Source: Sialis fuliginosa
Lineage: Eukaryota; Arthropoda; Insecta; Megaloptera; Sialidae
DNA length: 64,000 nucleotides
NCBI GenBank assembly: GCA_961205875.1
Contig: OY540812.1
Coordinates: 11,842,001-11,906,000, forward strand
Direction of reading: 5' to 3'
Shown here: positions 51,650 through 63,415 of the stretch, piece by piece
Layout of the letters: each line of letters starts with the position of its first letter
Position numbering within the stretch: the stretch's first letter is position 1
The notes under the pieces: model-generated
The model's input: only the letters and a program-made list of their open reading frames with translations
Databases searched by the model: none
What the model was told of the DNA's origin: nothing
Position numbers and translations under genes: made by a program

Positions 51650-51686
51650 CCTCTTTGGTTGTGGCGTATGTCTCGACCGGCTCCAC
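51650..51686 (-). CDS. Exon E, 37-nt micro-exon or 3' part of a first coding exon
   Basis: The block between the acceptor TGTTCTGTTCCCCAG and the donor GAGG/GTGAGT encodes VEPVETYATTKE plus one base, and joins exon D in frame through a Glu codon. The acceptor tract is very good, which favours an internal micro-exon fed by a phase-0 upstream exon. However, the same frame stays open further upstream to an ATG at 51851, so this may instead be the end of a first coding exon. The splice to exon D is well supported in either case. The next upstream exon was not found with confidence. Confidence 0.7.
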
Positions 51687-51851
51687 CTGGGGAACAGAAC
51701 AATAATATGATGTCGGATACTGGTTGACAGTGACGTAGGTGACATGAACAACACGGGGTTTCCTGCGACCCCGGCACTGGGTGTCGCGCTCAACCCCACC
51801 TCCACCACCACCTCCTCGCTCCGACCCACCGACCAACACTATCACCACCAT
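51650..51851 (-). CDS. Possible alternative first coding exon (ATG at 51851 through exon E)
   Basis: A minus-strand frame starts at ATG 51851, directly preceded by an in-frame TGA, and runs 67 codons plus one base into exon E and its donor. It begins MVVIVLVGGSERG, has a seven-residue Gly run, then VERDTQCRGRRKPRVVHVTY and an NQYPTSYY segment before the exon E peptide. GC content is well above the neighbourhood. Against it: the excellent acceptor at 51687-51688 sits inside the frame, and the Gly run comes from simple GGT/GGA repeats. A second ATG (ATG ACT TGG followed by GTAACA) lies upstream near 51880 and could start a tiny first exon instead. Transcript data would be needed to choose. Confidence 0.35.
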
Positions 51852-52080
51852 TCATTCGCTCACGGGGATGTTACCCAAGTCATTGTTTATCACACAACGG
51901 CGATGTTAGTCCTCCGGCTGTTAGATAGCTGCTGCATTATTATTATTAGTTTTGTTTTGTGCTACAATCAAGTGATAACTTCACATTGCCGACGGATCAC
52001 AGTTTGTGTGTATGTTAAGTGATATGAACTGTCTGCAAGTTCGCGTTACGACGACGACGTTGCAATTAGTTGAGAAATAA
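51687..52080 (-). promoter_or_regulatory. Possible alternative promoter / 5' untranslated region upstream of exon E
   Basis: Sequence upstream of exon E is GC- and CpG-richer than the neighbourhood, including GTCGTCGTCGTAACGCGAAC and CAGCCGGAGGACTAACATCG on the minus strand, and two ATGs (51851 and near 51880), the second followed by TTGG/GTAACA. This would fit a transcription start with a short first exon. No clear TATA box; assignment is inferred from composition and position. Confidence 0.3.
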
Positions 52081-52623
52081 AGGAATAAGAGAGCTTACAT
52101 GAAAGCACGCTCGTGTTATCCACTTATGTTTAGCAATTAAGTTTTGTTTTAATGAATGGGTACATATTATTAATATACTAAATGAATTAATAGATTTAAT
52201 TATCTTATGTATATTATTTATCACTCTTGCAGTGATTAGTGATAATGAATGATATTTATTTAAAATTATGAGGTCTTGTATGGCGTATTCCAAACATTCT
52301 TTCACCCTTTATTAACTGTTTATTTATGAATTGATGTCTTAATTTAATAATCTTCTTTTAATTAATTTTATAAATATGAATTTAATAACAAATTAGTTCA
52401 AATGTTCAAATATACGTACTACTATAAATTGAAAAGTTAAAGATAAATCGAAAGCTTTCTACAAGGTAACGAATTATATTATATGAGTATTGTTCAAGAA
52501 TTTGATGTATTAATAAACTAAATTCTTTATAATAGTCTCCATTTAAGTATAAATTACAATCTTATACCCAGAGGTTATTTTAGTGTGTAGTTGTAGATTG
52601 TTACCATAGTTCCAAAAATTTAA

Positions 52624-52803
52624 AACTGCAGTTGTAAAAGCTAATTTGTGTAGTTAAAAAATTACAAGTAGAATGAAATATAAAAAAGTGTAAATGAAGT
52701 ATAAAAAAACATCACTATAATTTGTAAGAACTGCAGTTGTAAAAGCTAATTTGTATAGTTGAAAAAATTACAAGTAGAAAGAAAAATATAAAAAAGTGTA
52801 AGT
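52624..52803 (+). repeat. Two-copy direct repeat, 105-bp period
   Basis: AACTGCAGTTGTAAAAGCTA followed by ATTTGT(G/A)TAGTT, AAAAAATTACAAGTAGAA and AATATAAAAAAGTGTAA occurs at 52624 and again at 52729 with a few changes. A simple tandem duplication of non-coding DNA. Confidence 0.75.
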
Positions 52804-55800
52804 GTAGAGCAAAGAAAAAGGTATTTGAAGTTGAAAATTTTTCTTAAAATAACCCCTGCTTATACCTACGTAACAACTAAAATTAAACTAGAACAACTCA
52901 TAATAATTAATAATAATATTCCACTTTGCATTCATCAATCGATCTACAAAATATGTACGCATGAATTGACTGTTCAAATATAGTCCAAGTATTTGAGGTT
53001 ATGCCGAAACAGTAAACTTAGAAATAAACTTTCCGTTTCTCATTTATAGACAACAGTATAACGAATTTTCACTCGCTATTGAGTGCAAGTCCATTTTTAT
53101 CTAAATACCAAAGAAAGTGAAATGAAACGAAATAAGACGCAGTTTGCTTATCGTCCCGTTAACCTCTATTCATGTCGAAAATTCTCTTCCGTACGGCCTT
53201 TGCAGCAAACCCGTTCCATCGTAAGTAACCGGAAACCAGAGTCGGCGGCAAAAATACTGGATAACTGCACAGCATCGTGTACTTACTATTTACTAGCAGA
53301 TATTTTTTTAATACGAATTTTTATAAAAAAATGTTATACTCAATATTATTAAGAATTGTAACATACATAATTGCAGATTTTAATTTAGCTATACTTATAC
53401 CTACTTATTTATGTCAAATCTAGTAATTTTATTTTCCTTTATTTTCGTTAAGAACACACTAAAATACACCATCATTCTTTGGGGTTTCATAAATCATCTA
53501 ATACCTATTCATAAAATACATGGGGGAACAGAAAACATCAGAAAATCTGAGAATAAATGTATAGGCACAAGAAGAATCCATTTTTCTAAAAGTGCATCTA
53601 TTGTGAGTGACTATACACGCAATAAACAAGATTGAATGGTGTATAAGTAACACTTTTCGCACGCCACTGTGCAGGTACAATGCAAATGTTTAGTATAGAT
53701 GGCACAAGCACTTACGTACGTAACGGATAATGTGCTTATCTCATTTTTCTAAAGCACGCCTTTAACATTATGCATAATAAACTGTTTGCATCTTGTTATA
53801 AGAACAATGCACACTAATCCAAACGTATTTGAAAACATAAACGGTTATATTCGCTCTTTATACACTTGGACAGTACCGGATGTACAATATTTATTGGTCT
53901 TTGAGGAGTTTTTCAGACAGAAACACTTAATGTTTCAAGGACAGAATTAATATTGTTGTAATGCATAAGATAATATGGAAATAGATTTCTTTGCTTCAAA
54001 TTTTTATTTGCTGTTTGTTTTAATAAGTCAAATGTTTCTTGTTGAGAACTTATGACTTTTAAATAATACCGCTGGTAATATTTTTTTATAGAAAGTACAA
54101 GAGCTTTACATAAAAAGCACAAATGAAACATACACAAATTGCAAATTCTTATTTTCTTTATATTTTATATACTCGTATATCAATAATTGCATACCCCAAG
54201 CATGCTTTTTTGCTTATTTGTGAGTTCAACTTTCTGTCTAAAAGAACATTCTTTCTTAAATTGCAGTAACCTACTTAAAAGCTTACATTTCTGAAAGAGC
54301 TTCACATTTACTTACAACTAGTTTAATATCGATTGGTTTTAATTTTCTTTAAAAAATACATAAACAAAGTTCATTATGTCAAATTTTGATACTTTTTAGG
54401 GGAATGAAACTCGCTACAAATCGAGAAACGTAATAAATCAACAGCAATCAATTAAAATTCACATAATGTATTATATTTTCAAAATTACACCCTGTTTAAA
54501 CTCATTGTCAGTCAAATTAAATAACTAGAAATAGGAAAATTAGCAGTTTATTTTGTTTATTAAGTTGAGCCCCGCACTGAAAAATCGTATTTATCATGAT
54601 GTACAAACCAACATTTTCCGGCACTTGTCTTTATTGGATATGCAGCTTGCCCATGTATTGTTCAGGAATAACCCACCGGTGGGCACCGGGGCTCAACGTG
54701 TTAAAAGAAAATCGATTAATTATTCCAAATATTGGTAATGGTCGTGGAGATAGGAATATATATATGTTTACGTTAGTAGCGTATTTTCTAAAATTTCCTA
54801 TGAATGCGGCACTTATTGACATTTGTTTTACGTTTTATTGTTCAGTTTATTACAAAAACAAGACTTTTTTCAATTGTATATTTTCTTGAGTTTTGTTTCA
54901 TTCTGTTTTATTTTTAACCAATATAAAATTTGATACGTTGGCATTTTTAAAGCAGAAATATACAACAATGCATTTTGTAATCAATTCTAACCTGGTTTTT
55001 CGTGTACTTACTCAATGTTATTTTGAAGAGATATTTCAATTCAAATTTTAATTTATTAATACATTTAAAAATTTAAAAGGGTATACATTTTATAGCCATG
55101 TTATTTTTAAATAGCGTGTTAAAAATATAAATGTTTTTAATATCTCATAATTCCATCATAATTGGAACCTTAAGTACTACTATTGTCTTTTTTTTAATTC
55201 TCTTATTCTATTCCAAGAATGTATGTTGAATACATATCACAAAAATAAAATATCTTCCAAACGTAAAATTGTATTCAAAAACACGCTTTATTTTTAAATG
55301 TATGTATATTTTAAAATATGCCACGTTTACTATCATAACCGCAACAGAATAACAATGAGTCAAAAATGAAATTCCGGATTTAAATTATTTGAATAAATTT
55401 AAATTAAAACAATACTAAAGTCGCATCTTTTGTTTTGTTCTATCCTATATTATATCATATTATTTATTTTCTATGTCGATTTTTCGTACTAAAGATTTAA
55501 TGCAATATTATATATTATTATAACATTTTTGTGTGGTAAAATTAATATTAATTTATTTTTAAATAATAATACTTCATTTATATTCAAAAATAATTTTAAC
55601 CTCATTATAATATTTAAGTTTATTTTCAAAATAAAGGACTAACATCCTGAAGACAGAAAACAGTTAACTTATGTTTCTAAATAAATCGACATGATACAAT
55701 TAAAAAATATTTTCGTGAAATGCCATTTAAGGTGCGTTTTAGAAACCTTGCCACAGGCAATGAAACTTAATCCAATATTAGATTACATAAAAGTAAATGC

Positions 55801-57419
55801 GTATGGTCACAAATTGTCTGTTACTCAATTTATCTAATAATTTCGATTTTTAGTACTTCCTCATCCGTTTGTACAGAAGAAAATTTCACTTTGCGGTTAA
55901 ATTAAATATCAAAGAACTTCTATTATACGAAATAGCGCTATGATATCTCGATTATTTCCTTCTAAAGGAACCCTAATGAGTTAATTAACATAAATAGCAC
56001 TTCATTTGTGTTTCTTTCATTTCTTTTCTTCTAACTAACTGCTAATTTCACAATAAGACCGTAATGAAAGAACAGAAAAGTGATTGTGCTTCTATAATAA
56101 TATTCTAGTTCTCTTTTACAATATTTCTAATAGGTACTTTTTTAAATTTAAAATAGAAACAGTACCAACACTACCGACCCATATTTGTCGATAATATTAA
56201 TATACATATATGAATATTATTTTGGTAAAAATAGATTATTAGAATCGCTTCAATATAAAAAAATTACGCGGTGTCAAACATTTCGAAAAAAAAAATTTTA
56301 TACCATATCATATTTTTGGCTCTAAATGTCTTAATATTCCGATATCAATAAATGTATTTTTATTATTGTCTATTATTAAAATCAGTATTTCAAACCGAGC
56401 TGAATGGTATATTCTACAATGAAAAATACGCTGATTTTATTACAGATAATTGTCATTTTGACTCAATTTAATGAAAAATTTTATAATAAGTGACATCACA
56501 TATCAAAATGAACATAATTTCATCAAATAAAACTCAAAAAAATATCAAACGTGACTAATTTCAGTACATATAAAAAAAAAAATTAAAAGTTGAACCAAAA
56601 AAAAATTTCGTCGTACTTTGTAGCGTTCCACCATCGATCTGTTATTTATATTGTTATACTTTTTGCTTAAAAACCTTACGTGATACAATAAAAATGACAT
56701 CTTAAATCAGCGTCAATAAATTACATTTTTTAATTTAAAGGGGTTCGCAAATATTTTAAATTTGAAAAACACTATTTTTAAATATTAAAACGAAATAATA
56801 AACGTGCAAGTATATAGTCATCGATAATGACATAATCGCAATACAATATAAACAACTGACTATGAAAATGAATCCACTTTCGTATAAAGGTAAAATCACT
56901 GTACAAATGCAAATACTCTAAACTGAATAAACCAATTAAATCAAATCAATTTTACGTTTATTTACAATGCACTTGAAATATCTGATACCAGTTCGGCATT
57001 CAGTCAATCAGACCTCATTTCATTTGCGAAGGGTCGTGCATTTAGTCATTAATGTAATTACAAAAACAATCGTCTCTCACGTGATAATAGTGTATTGTAA
57101 CACGAGATAACTGTTGGATGCAACTTTAACTGTGTATTTTTTTCTGATGCATTTTATGTTATGTAACAATTCAAGGATGCGACGATGTGGGATGCGTCAT
57201 GTTCGCGGTCTTAATTAAGGTTGTTACAAGAATACAATGCATATATTTTAATTGTAATTAAAATGTAATTTAATTGAGTTATTTAATCATATCTTTACTG
57301 AATATTGTATTCATTGTTTTTGAATTTTTAAGTATATATTATGAAAGTCACGAACCCTACGCAGAATGAATAATCGGGGCCCTTATTTAAAAAAAAACTG
57401 TCATCACAATACTTGAAGA

Positions 57420-58030
57420 CTTTTTTTACGGTTCCATAGAAAACTAGGAACCTTTATAGCTTTATATAGCTCTGTCCATCCAGTTGTCTGTCTATATAAA
57501 TTTTATATCGATTAAAATGCAACAAAAAATATCTTAAGACCTTTTGATTTTAACCCTTCATGATATATTTGCGTTCAAAGTCGTTATCAGTGCCCTCCTC
57601 CCCCTCTATTTTCTAAACTAGCAATTCAAAAAATCCGAAAAAAATGATAATATAGCTTTTAATTAGTACTTTCACTGAAAATTATAACGAACACTGTCAA
57701 AAAATTTTTGGTCTCCCTTCCCATAGACTAAAAAATGTACTCACATTTTTTTCTACTTTAGATAGGTCTCTTAAAATTCGACAAAAAATCTTATAAAACC
57801 TTTTGATTTTAACCTTCCAGTCACATTTGCTTTTAAATGTCGTTATCAGAGCACCCCATCCCTCTCTAATTTCTAAACTATCAATTCAAGAAATCTGAAA
57901 AAATTCCAGAATGTAGCTTTTAATTAATACTTTCAATAAAAATTATAACGAACACTGTAGCAAAAATAGTTAATGAAAAATTTTGTAATAGCTCTTTTTT
58001 ATAAATCGTAGTGAGAATGACTACAGAACG
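57420..58030 (-). repeat. GGCCAAGTGCG-family repeat in reverse orientation, duplicated middle
   Basis: TTTTTTACGGTTCCATAGAA near 57422 and the two blocks CTTTTGATTTTAACCCTTCA (57540) and CTTTTGATTTTAACCTTCCA (57800), each with TCGTTATCAG and a C-rich run, are the complement of the middle of 2856-3475. The two blocks are about 260 bp apart. Confidence 0.6.
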
Positions 58031-59259
58031 TTTTATTTGCTCTTCGAGTAATTTTGGTTTGTAATTGCCTAAAAAGCAAAATAAATCTTCACACACACTT
58101 TTTACTTGAGCTCGAGGCCCTAGGCAATTGCTAAAAGTACCTACTGTGTAACACGTCACTTATATAGATAAATGATTTTAGCATCTATCGGAAATTTTAA
58201 GGCTATACAATACATACAGAATAAAATTTAAAAACAGTGTCTGTCAACATGGATCGGTAAATCCATCCTTATAGAAATATGAGTGATTATGAGTCTTGGA
58301 AGACTAGAGACTGTATGCTCTTGGTTATTGTTTTCTTCAAACTTTTTCAAGGTATACATATATAAAAATAGATAGACAGATAAAAAGATCACCGCAGAGG
58401 TCTAAAGTCTTACTTTTTTAATTGTAACCATCGGTTAGCGTATGATACATTTGTAAAAATATTTAATGTTTTGCACACCCAGTAAAATATGTAACTCAAA
58501 TGTCTTTTTTAGAAATAGATAATAAAGTTAAGAATGGAGCTTTTGATTTAAAATAAATAATGAAGAATTCATATAAAAATACTTAAATTGTAAAATATAG
58601 TTTAAAAAATACATATGACCTTAACCAAAAATATGGTATTTTGACTTACGAGGTATGCAAATTATGTCTACAAAATAAAGTTCAGTTATTATTTATTTAG
58701 TTTTTACCAAAATGATACCAATTTTGTATAGGAACCTCAATATATTTTAAAATATATTTCGTAATTTTTACAGAGATTTTTTAAAAATTCATATACGGAG
58801 CTGTAAATCAAAGGAATAGTACCAGCTTCATTTATTTCTTGAAATGAAATAAAATATATGTTCCCAATATTTTTACGAGCACAAAAACATATATTATATA
58901 AATTGTATATCGATATAAAAACTATTAATATTTTTTACAATAAACGCACAAAAAGTACAAATCATTTCATACTAGAACCATTTATCAAACAAAACTAATT
59001 GTTTCGCCAGTTCGTTTCAACGAATGATATATTTTCTAAATGAATTACAGTACATTCTTTCATTAAAAAAATACCTCCAACAATATAATTACAACAACCA
59101 ATCTTCCATACGAAATTTACACTTTTTATATACCAATTCAATAAATAAATTTAAACACTAAAGAATAAAATCACTCATAATAAATAAATCACATTTAAGC
59201 ACATACACTCACTATTTAAAAATAAAAATAATCTGAACGTCTTGTGTTTTTAAGGGTGG

Positions 59260-59420
59260 TTTAACACTCGGGGGGCGGGGGTGTTTTATGTGCGCGGACG
59301 GACGCGGCGGAGCACTGTTGTCCGGAACAAGTGTGTGAGTAAAACACTCGGGGTTCCCTCACACCACGCGCGCCAGCAACTAGGTGACTGTGTATGTACG
59401 CTGCGGATATAATAATAATA
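59260..59420. promoter_or_regulatory. CpG-rich block, candidate promoter or untranslated first exon
   Basis: Stands out sharply from the AT-rich flanks: GGGGGGCGGGGGTGTTTTAT, GCGCGGACGGACGCGGCGGA and ACCACGCGCGCCAGCAAC. On the plus strand a small ATG frame at 59288 runs into a donor-like GTGT/GTGAGT at 59334; on the minus strand a weaker GCGCGTG/GTGTGA is present. It may be a start site for the large gene (minus) or for a neighbour (plus). The sequence alone does not decide. Confidence 0.4.
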
Positions 59421-60911
59421 ATAGATGTGTACAGGTGATTGTAGTGTGGTCAAATAGCGAGTAGTTTACGTTATAGTGATGGAAAGATTGAGTTGACAGG
59501 TGACTGATGATGTTTTTTTCACTTTCTTACATGAAATGATAAGATTTTAAAAGTAGCATCAACACTCGAAATAAGTCCTATCTTATCATAACCCAATGTA
59601 CACTCAATGTTATTAATATCAATAAATAACGTAACTATAATCAAAATATATATTAAATTACCAAATTATATAAAAATGGCTCCATTCATTCATAATTTTA
59701 AAAAATTAACATATATCCTCAAAACCAAAACTAAATCATATTACTCGCAAAATCACTGTTGACCCATAATACATTTAATACAGATATGGCGTTCCCGACA
59801 GTAGCGTCGCTAGAGGAGGGTGACACCCGGGCTGAAATCGTGTGTCACCCCTCCTCCCCTTACACCCCCTGTGAATTTTTAACGACAGAAAATTATTTTT
59901 TTATAAATTGGACGGTTATCAACCCTTAACCACCAAAAAAGTTAATTGGCTTAATTTGTTACACTTTTCCTTGAAACTTTAAAAAACCAATAAAGGAGGT
60001 ATATAAGCTTTATATTTTTAACATATGAGACAAGTATCACCCCCTTGAGGGTTATTATTTAGTCAGGCTCACTGCTAAAAATAATTTACCAACCCTGTAA
60101 TAAACAATTAATGATTTTTAAATACATTCAATATGTCTGGCGTAAAAAGCACAAATAGCTTTTTAATATATCCTGTGACAACAATAAAGTCGATCAACTA
60201 AACCAATCAATTCACTGAATGAAATGAAGTAAGCATCTATTCTTACCCCGGTTAAAAAAATCTATTCAATTTAATTTAATAGTGTGTGAAAACTATTTTA
60301 TCATAGAAAAATATTCATCTATAGCTGTTATATTGATTTTAAGACTATTTTTTAATTCTGTTCTTTATTTTTAATTAATAATAAATATTTAATATAATTT
60401 ATTTCAATTTAGTATCTCATACATTTTCAAAGTATAAAAATAATAATTATTAAGTAAAAAAGACCGTAAACAATGTTAATCGAGTATGTTCGAGCAAAAA
60501 AGAAATACATAAACAAGCTAAGACAATTGAGTCGATACCCTCTCGGTAAACCTCTATAGGACGGCGACCGTACCTCTGAAGAATATACAAATGTCGCAGG
60601 TGGACACCACAAATGTCCATTCTATAGTAGGTATATATGTATATTTTAGTATTATGTATTTTCTGAGGTACAGGAGTATTTGTCGAATAGGATAACAAAA
60701 CTGTGGAGTTGAAGTTAAAACCATGGCCAACAACATAATAGATGACACCTAGTCAATTGCCTAATCTTATTTATTACTTTTTTGTTCAAATTTACTTAAC
60801 TAGTATTGTTCGCAGTCGATTTTTTAAAATGAATAATGCCAATCTCACATAATCTAAGACACTCTCAATGTTGCCAGGACAATTTTATAGTTTTTGTGGG
60901 TCTACGACAAA

Positions 60912-60983
60912 AGGCAGAATTCCAAAAGGCCGACAAGGACTTTTGTCCTGGGGAGTCTGCCTTTTGGTAGACTCCCAAAAGGC
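60912..60983 (+). repeat. Double short hairpin with AAAAGGC repeats
   Basis: AGGACTTTTGTCCT (60936-60949) and GGGAGTCT...AGACTCCC (60951-60958, 60969-60976) are adjacent hairpins, with CAAAAGGC occurring three times and its complement GCCTTTTGG in the second loop. No coding frame. Confidence 0.65.
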
Positions 60984-61047
60984 ATACATTGACCAAAAAA
61001 TTATATAAATTAATAAAATCTTTGAAGGGGGGGACTTATACAAAATA

Positions 61048-61060
61048 CCCCCCCCCCCCC
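61048..61060 (+). repeat. C homopolymer (13)
   Basis: A run of 13 C follows a G-run at 61027-61033, so it could pair weakly with it. Its length is likely to vary and to be error-prone in sequencing. Confidence 0.85.
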
Positions 61061-62645
61061 AAAATTATATTGTATTATTTAATTTACTTTAACGTTATAA
61101 TTTTTTAATTATGTATGATCCATAAAAACAACTTAACAAATAAAAGCAAATTAAAATTTACAAAAATAAAATGGGGCATATGACCCACATTTTAATATTA
61201 CAAATAATACAATATTAATATTGTGGTGGGGGGCATATTGTTTACCCTTTTGTCCAGACCTCAGTTTTTGTTTAGTAAGTATCGGTGCAGCCGTTTAATC
61301 TGTAGAAGAATACAAATAAACAAACAAACAAACATGTATACATATTGATAAACACATTACCCTTTTTGTGCGTGCCGCAGTCAAGTAAAACCCAAGATTG
61401 TTTACATTTTTTGCCTAATCATATCAAGTAACGTAATCGACACGTTATTCAAGCAACAATAAAATACTAAAACCTAGTCCATTTCGCGAGAGATAGGTAG
61501 GAACGGAATGAGAATTACATTGTTACGTCACACGGCTCTTTGTTACTATGTTTACACGCGTACCTTCGCACGTTGTAGTACAACGCATACGTTTCGTAAC
61601 AGCCGTCACCTCGTTTATGTTGGGTCGTGAGAGAAAACAATAACGCCAGCCGATTGTTGTATGTGAATGCCCCGCACCGCCACTGCTGGTGCTGCCATTA
61701 TTTGCACTTTATTAAGCAAGACAATTTGCATATCTCTGTTGTCACAAAAAGACTTGTTTATGTGTGTGTGTCTATCTGCATTGCGTATGCACTTGGGAAA
61801 TTCGTGTTAAAATTTTCCAAAATGAATACCTGTCGGAAGTTGTCAAAATGTTGTTTCTTTTGTCATATTTAGTAAGCTTTTGATACCTACTATGTACAAT
61901 ATGGAAAACATTTAAAATTAATATATTATATTAGAAAATATAACTTCATTCGTATGCTAACTGAGACCTTATAAAAAATGTAATGATGATATGATGTAGG
62001 TACATCAATTAAATATTCATTTTCATCAAGTCCCTGTGCAGTTAAAGTGAAAGAATGCTTTTAAAGTGTCATTATTTTAAATAACGCAAAAATGAATGTT
62101 TTTTAAGCATACACCACTACCACACACCTTACCTATCTGATGTCAATTTTGACAGTTTTTTCCTTCAATCATTTCAAGTCAAAACAATAAAACAGATAAT
62201 TATTCAAAGATTCAAAATATCAATAAAAATATAATTCAAATACCGTCCCACCACTTTTAGCATTTTTTAGTATGCATGCTATCAATGATGTAAAATATTT
62301 CACTTCCTTATCAATGTTACAGATTTAATTAAATTATTTTATTATGAAATATTCCGAGTAGATAAACTACTGTGTTGTTAATTTCTAATCTTAGTTTGTG
62401 TAGACAATGAACAATAATGACACAATTTATCGCTGCATGAATTAGATGAAGATTTAGTGAAACATTACACATGTTATGTGCAAGTTAATTAGATACGATC
62501 TCGGAAAAATACTCTGGGAATAAATTTTAAATTTAATTTCACGTGAGTTTTCAGAACAACAAAATGGTGAAATTTATATTGTGTGTTTATGGTTTTAATT
62601 TCTTTAAATGTTTATTTCATCAATTTTAACGAGTATTATTTATAA

Positions 62646-63415
62646 AGAACTAACTGTGCCCGCGCGGCTTCGCTCGCATGGTCTACGGAATTATTGTTTA
62701 GGATTTTTGAAAAATATAGTTGAATTAAGTACAAACACGATTAATTATTGATTGTAATAATAGCTAAACAACACTTAAATTACTTAACAAATCATTTTTT
62801 CTGTTTAAATTTAAAAAATAAACAATTGACGATCAAAAGACAACAGCCGAGCCGATGAGAGTCATTCCGTCTACCTCGCTCCGGCGCGGCAATTACATAT
62901 CTAGTTCGCGCGTTAATAATAATATTTTACCGTATATAACTTATTTGAAGATATTTCCTAAACTATACTACCAAATTGGATGCTGTAAAGGGCAAATTAT
63001 ATCTGCATTAAGTACTTATGACGATTAAATCATTTATTTCGATAAGGATCAATGTTTTGCAGATCATAAGTCCACGTTAAACAGAACTCAAACATTTTTA
63101 ATTTTTTTTTTGTAACATAAAAGTAGTCATTGTGGCTTAAATATAAAAGTGAGACATATGAAATCGCGGACTTTATTTAGGTATTTTATTCCACACAGTT
63201 CTTTACTACATTATTTTGTTCAAAGCGCACTGGCGGAAAACTTTTTTCCGACTTGATTTACTATTATCGTCACTGCTTATTCCTTATGTTACCTAACGTA
63301 ACACAATATGACCTATAACCTAACCAGAGAACAAATCTATGAATTTTTTAAAAAAATGCGTACTAACTGACGAACAGACAGATAGAGGGACGTTAAGTTT
63401 TATAAATGTTAAGGA
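62646..63415 (+). repeat. TGCCCGCGCGGCTTCGCTCG dispersed repeat, copy 2
   Basis: Same family as 48265-48630. The start (AACTGTGCCCGCGCGGCTTC) and the end (TTATTCCTTATGTTACCTAA, then GACAGATAGAGGGACGTTAA) match, but about 430 bp of other sequence lies in between, including a GC-rich patch (GCCGAGCCGATGAGAG, CTCGCTCCGGCGCGGC near 62850-62895). Either this is a longer subfamily or one repeat inserted into another. Confidence 0.65.

Larger units (their letters stand above)
3902..51686 (-). other. Five-exon gene model, unknown acidic/charged insect protein
   Basis: Five GC-rich minus-strand blocks join into one open frame of 315 codons plus one base (37+170+243+304+192 nt). Each block has a pyrimidine-rich AG acceptor and a GTGAGT/GTAAGT-like donor. 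Codon phases match at all four junctions, which is unlikely by chance. The predicted product is rich in Thr, Glu, Asp, Lys, Arg and Val, with no hydrophobic segment long enough for a membrane helix and few Cys. It reads like a disordered or coiled scaffold or cytoskeleton-associated protein, but that is inference; I do not recognise the family and give no symbol. Introns are about 2.7 kb (A-B), 29.2 kb (B-C), 3.1 kb (C-D) and 11.8 kb (D-E). The 3' end is probably off the left edge and the true 5' end is unresolved. Confidence 0.82.

Noticed and set aside
51744-52022. Plus-strand Thr/His-rich frame upstream of exon E
   Set aside because: Shadow of the Gly-coding GGT/GGA repeats; continues into low-complexity sequence without splice support.
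53083-53352. Plus-strand frame of 89 codons with Lys/Arg/Ser content
   Set aside because: Some GC-rich codons and a GTAAGT near 53229, but no acceptor-donor pair giving a sensible exon, and the end is AT-rich noise.
54553-54889. Overlapping plus-strand frames with a GGGCACCGGGGC patch
   Set aside because: Three frames on both strands are open over the same bases, none with codon bias or splice sites.
61627-61872. Plus-strand frame with several Cys and His
   Set aside because: Cys and His are not spaced as in a zinc finger; the second half comes from a GTGTGTGTGT stretch.
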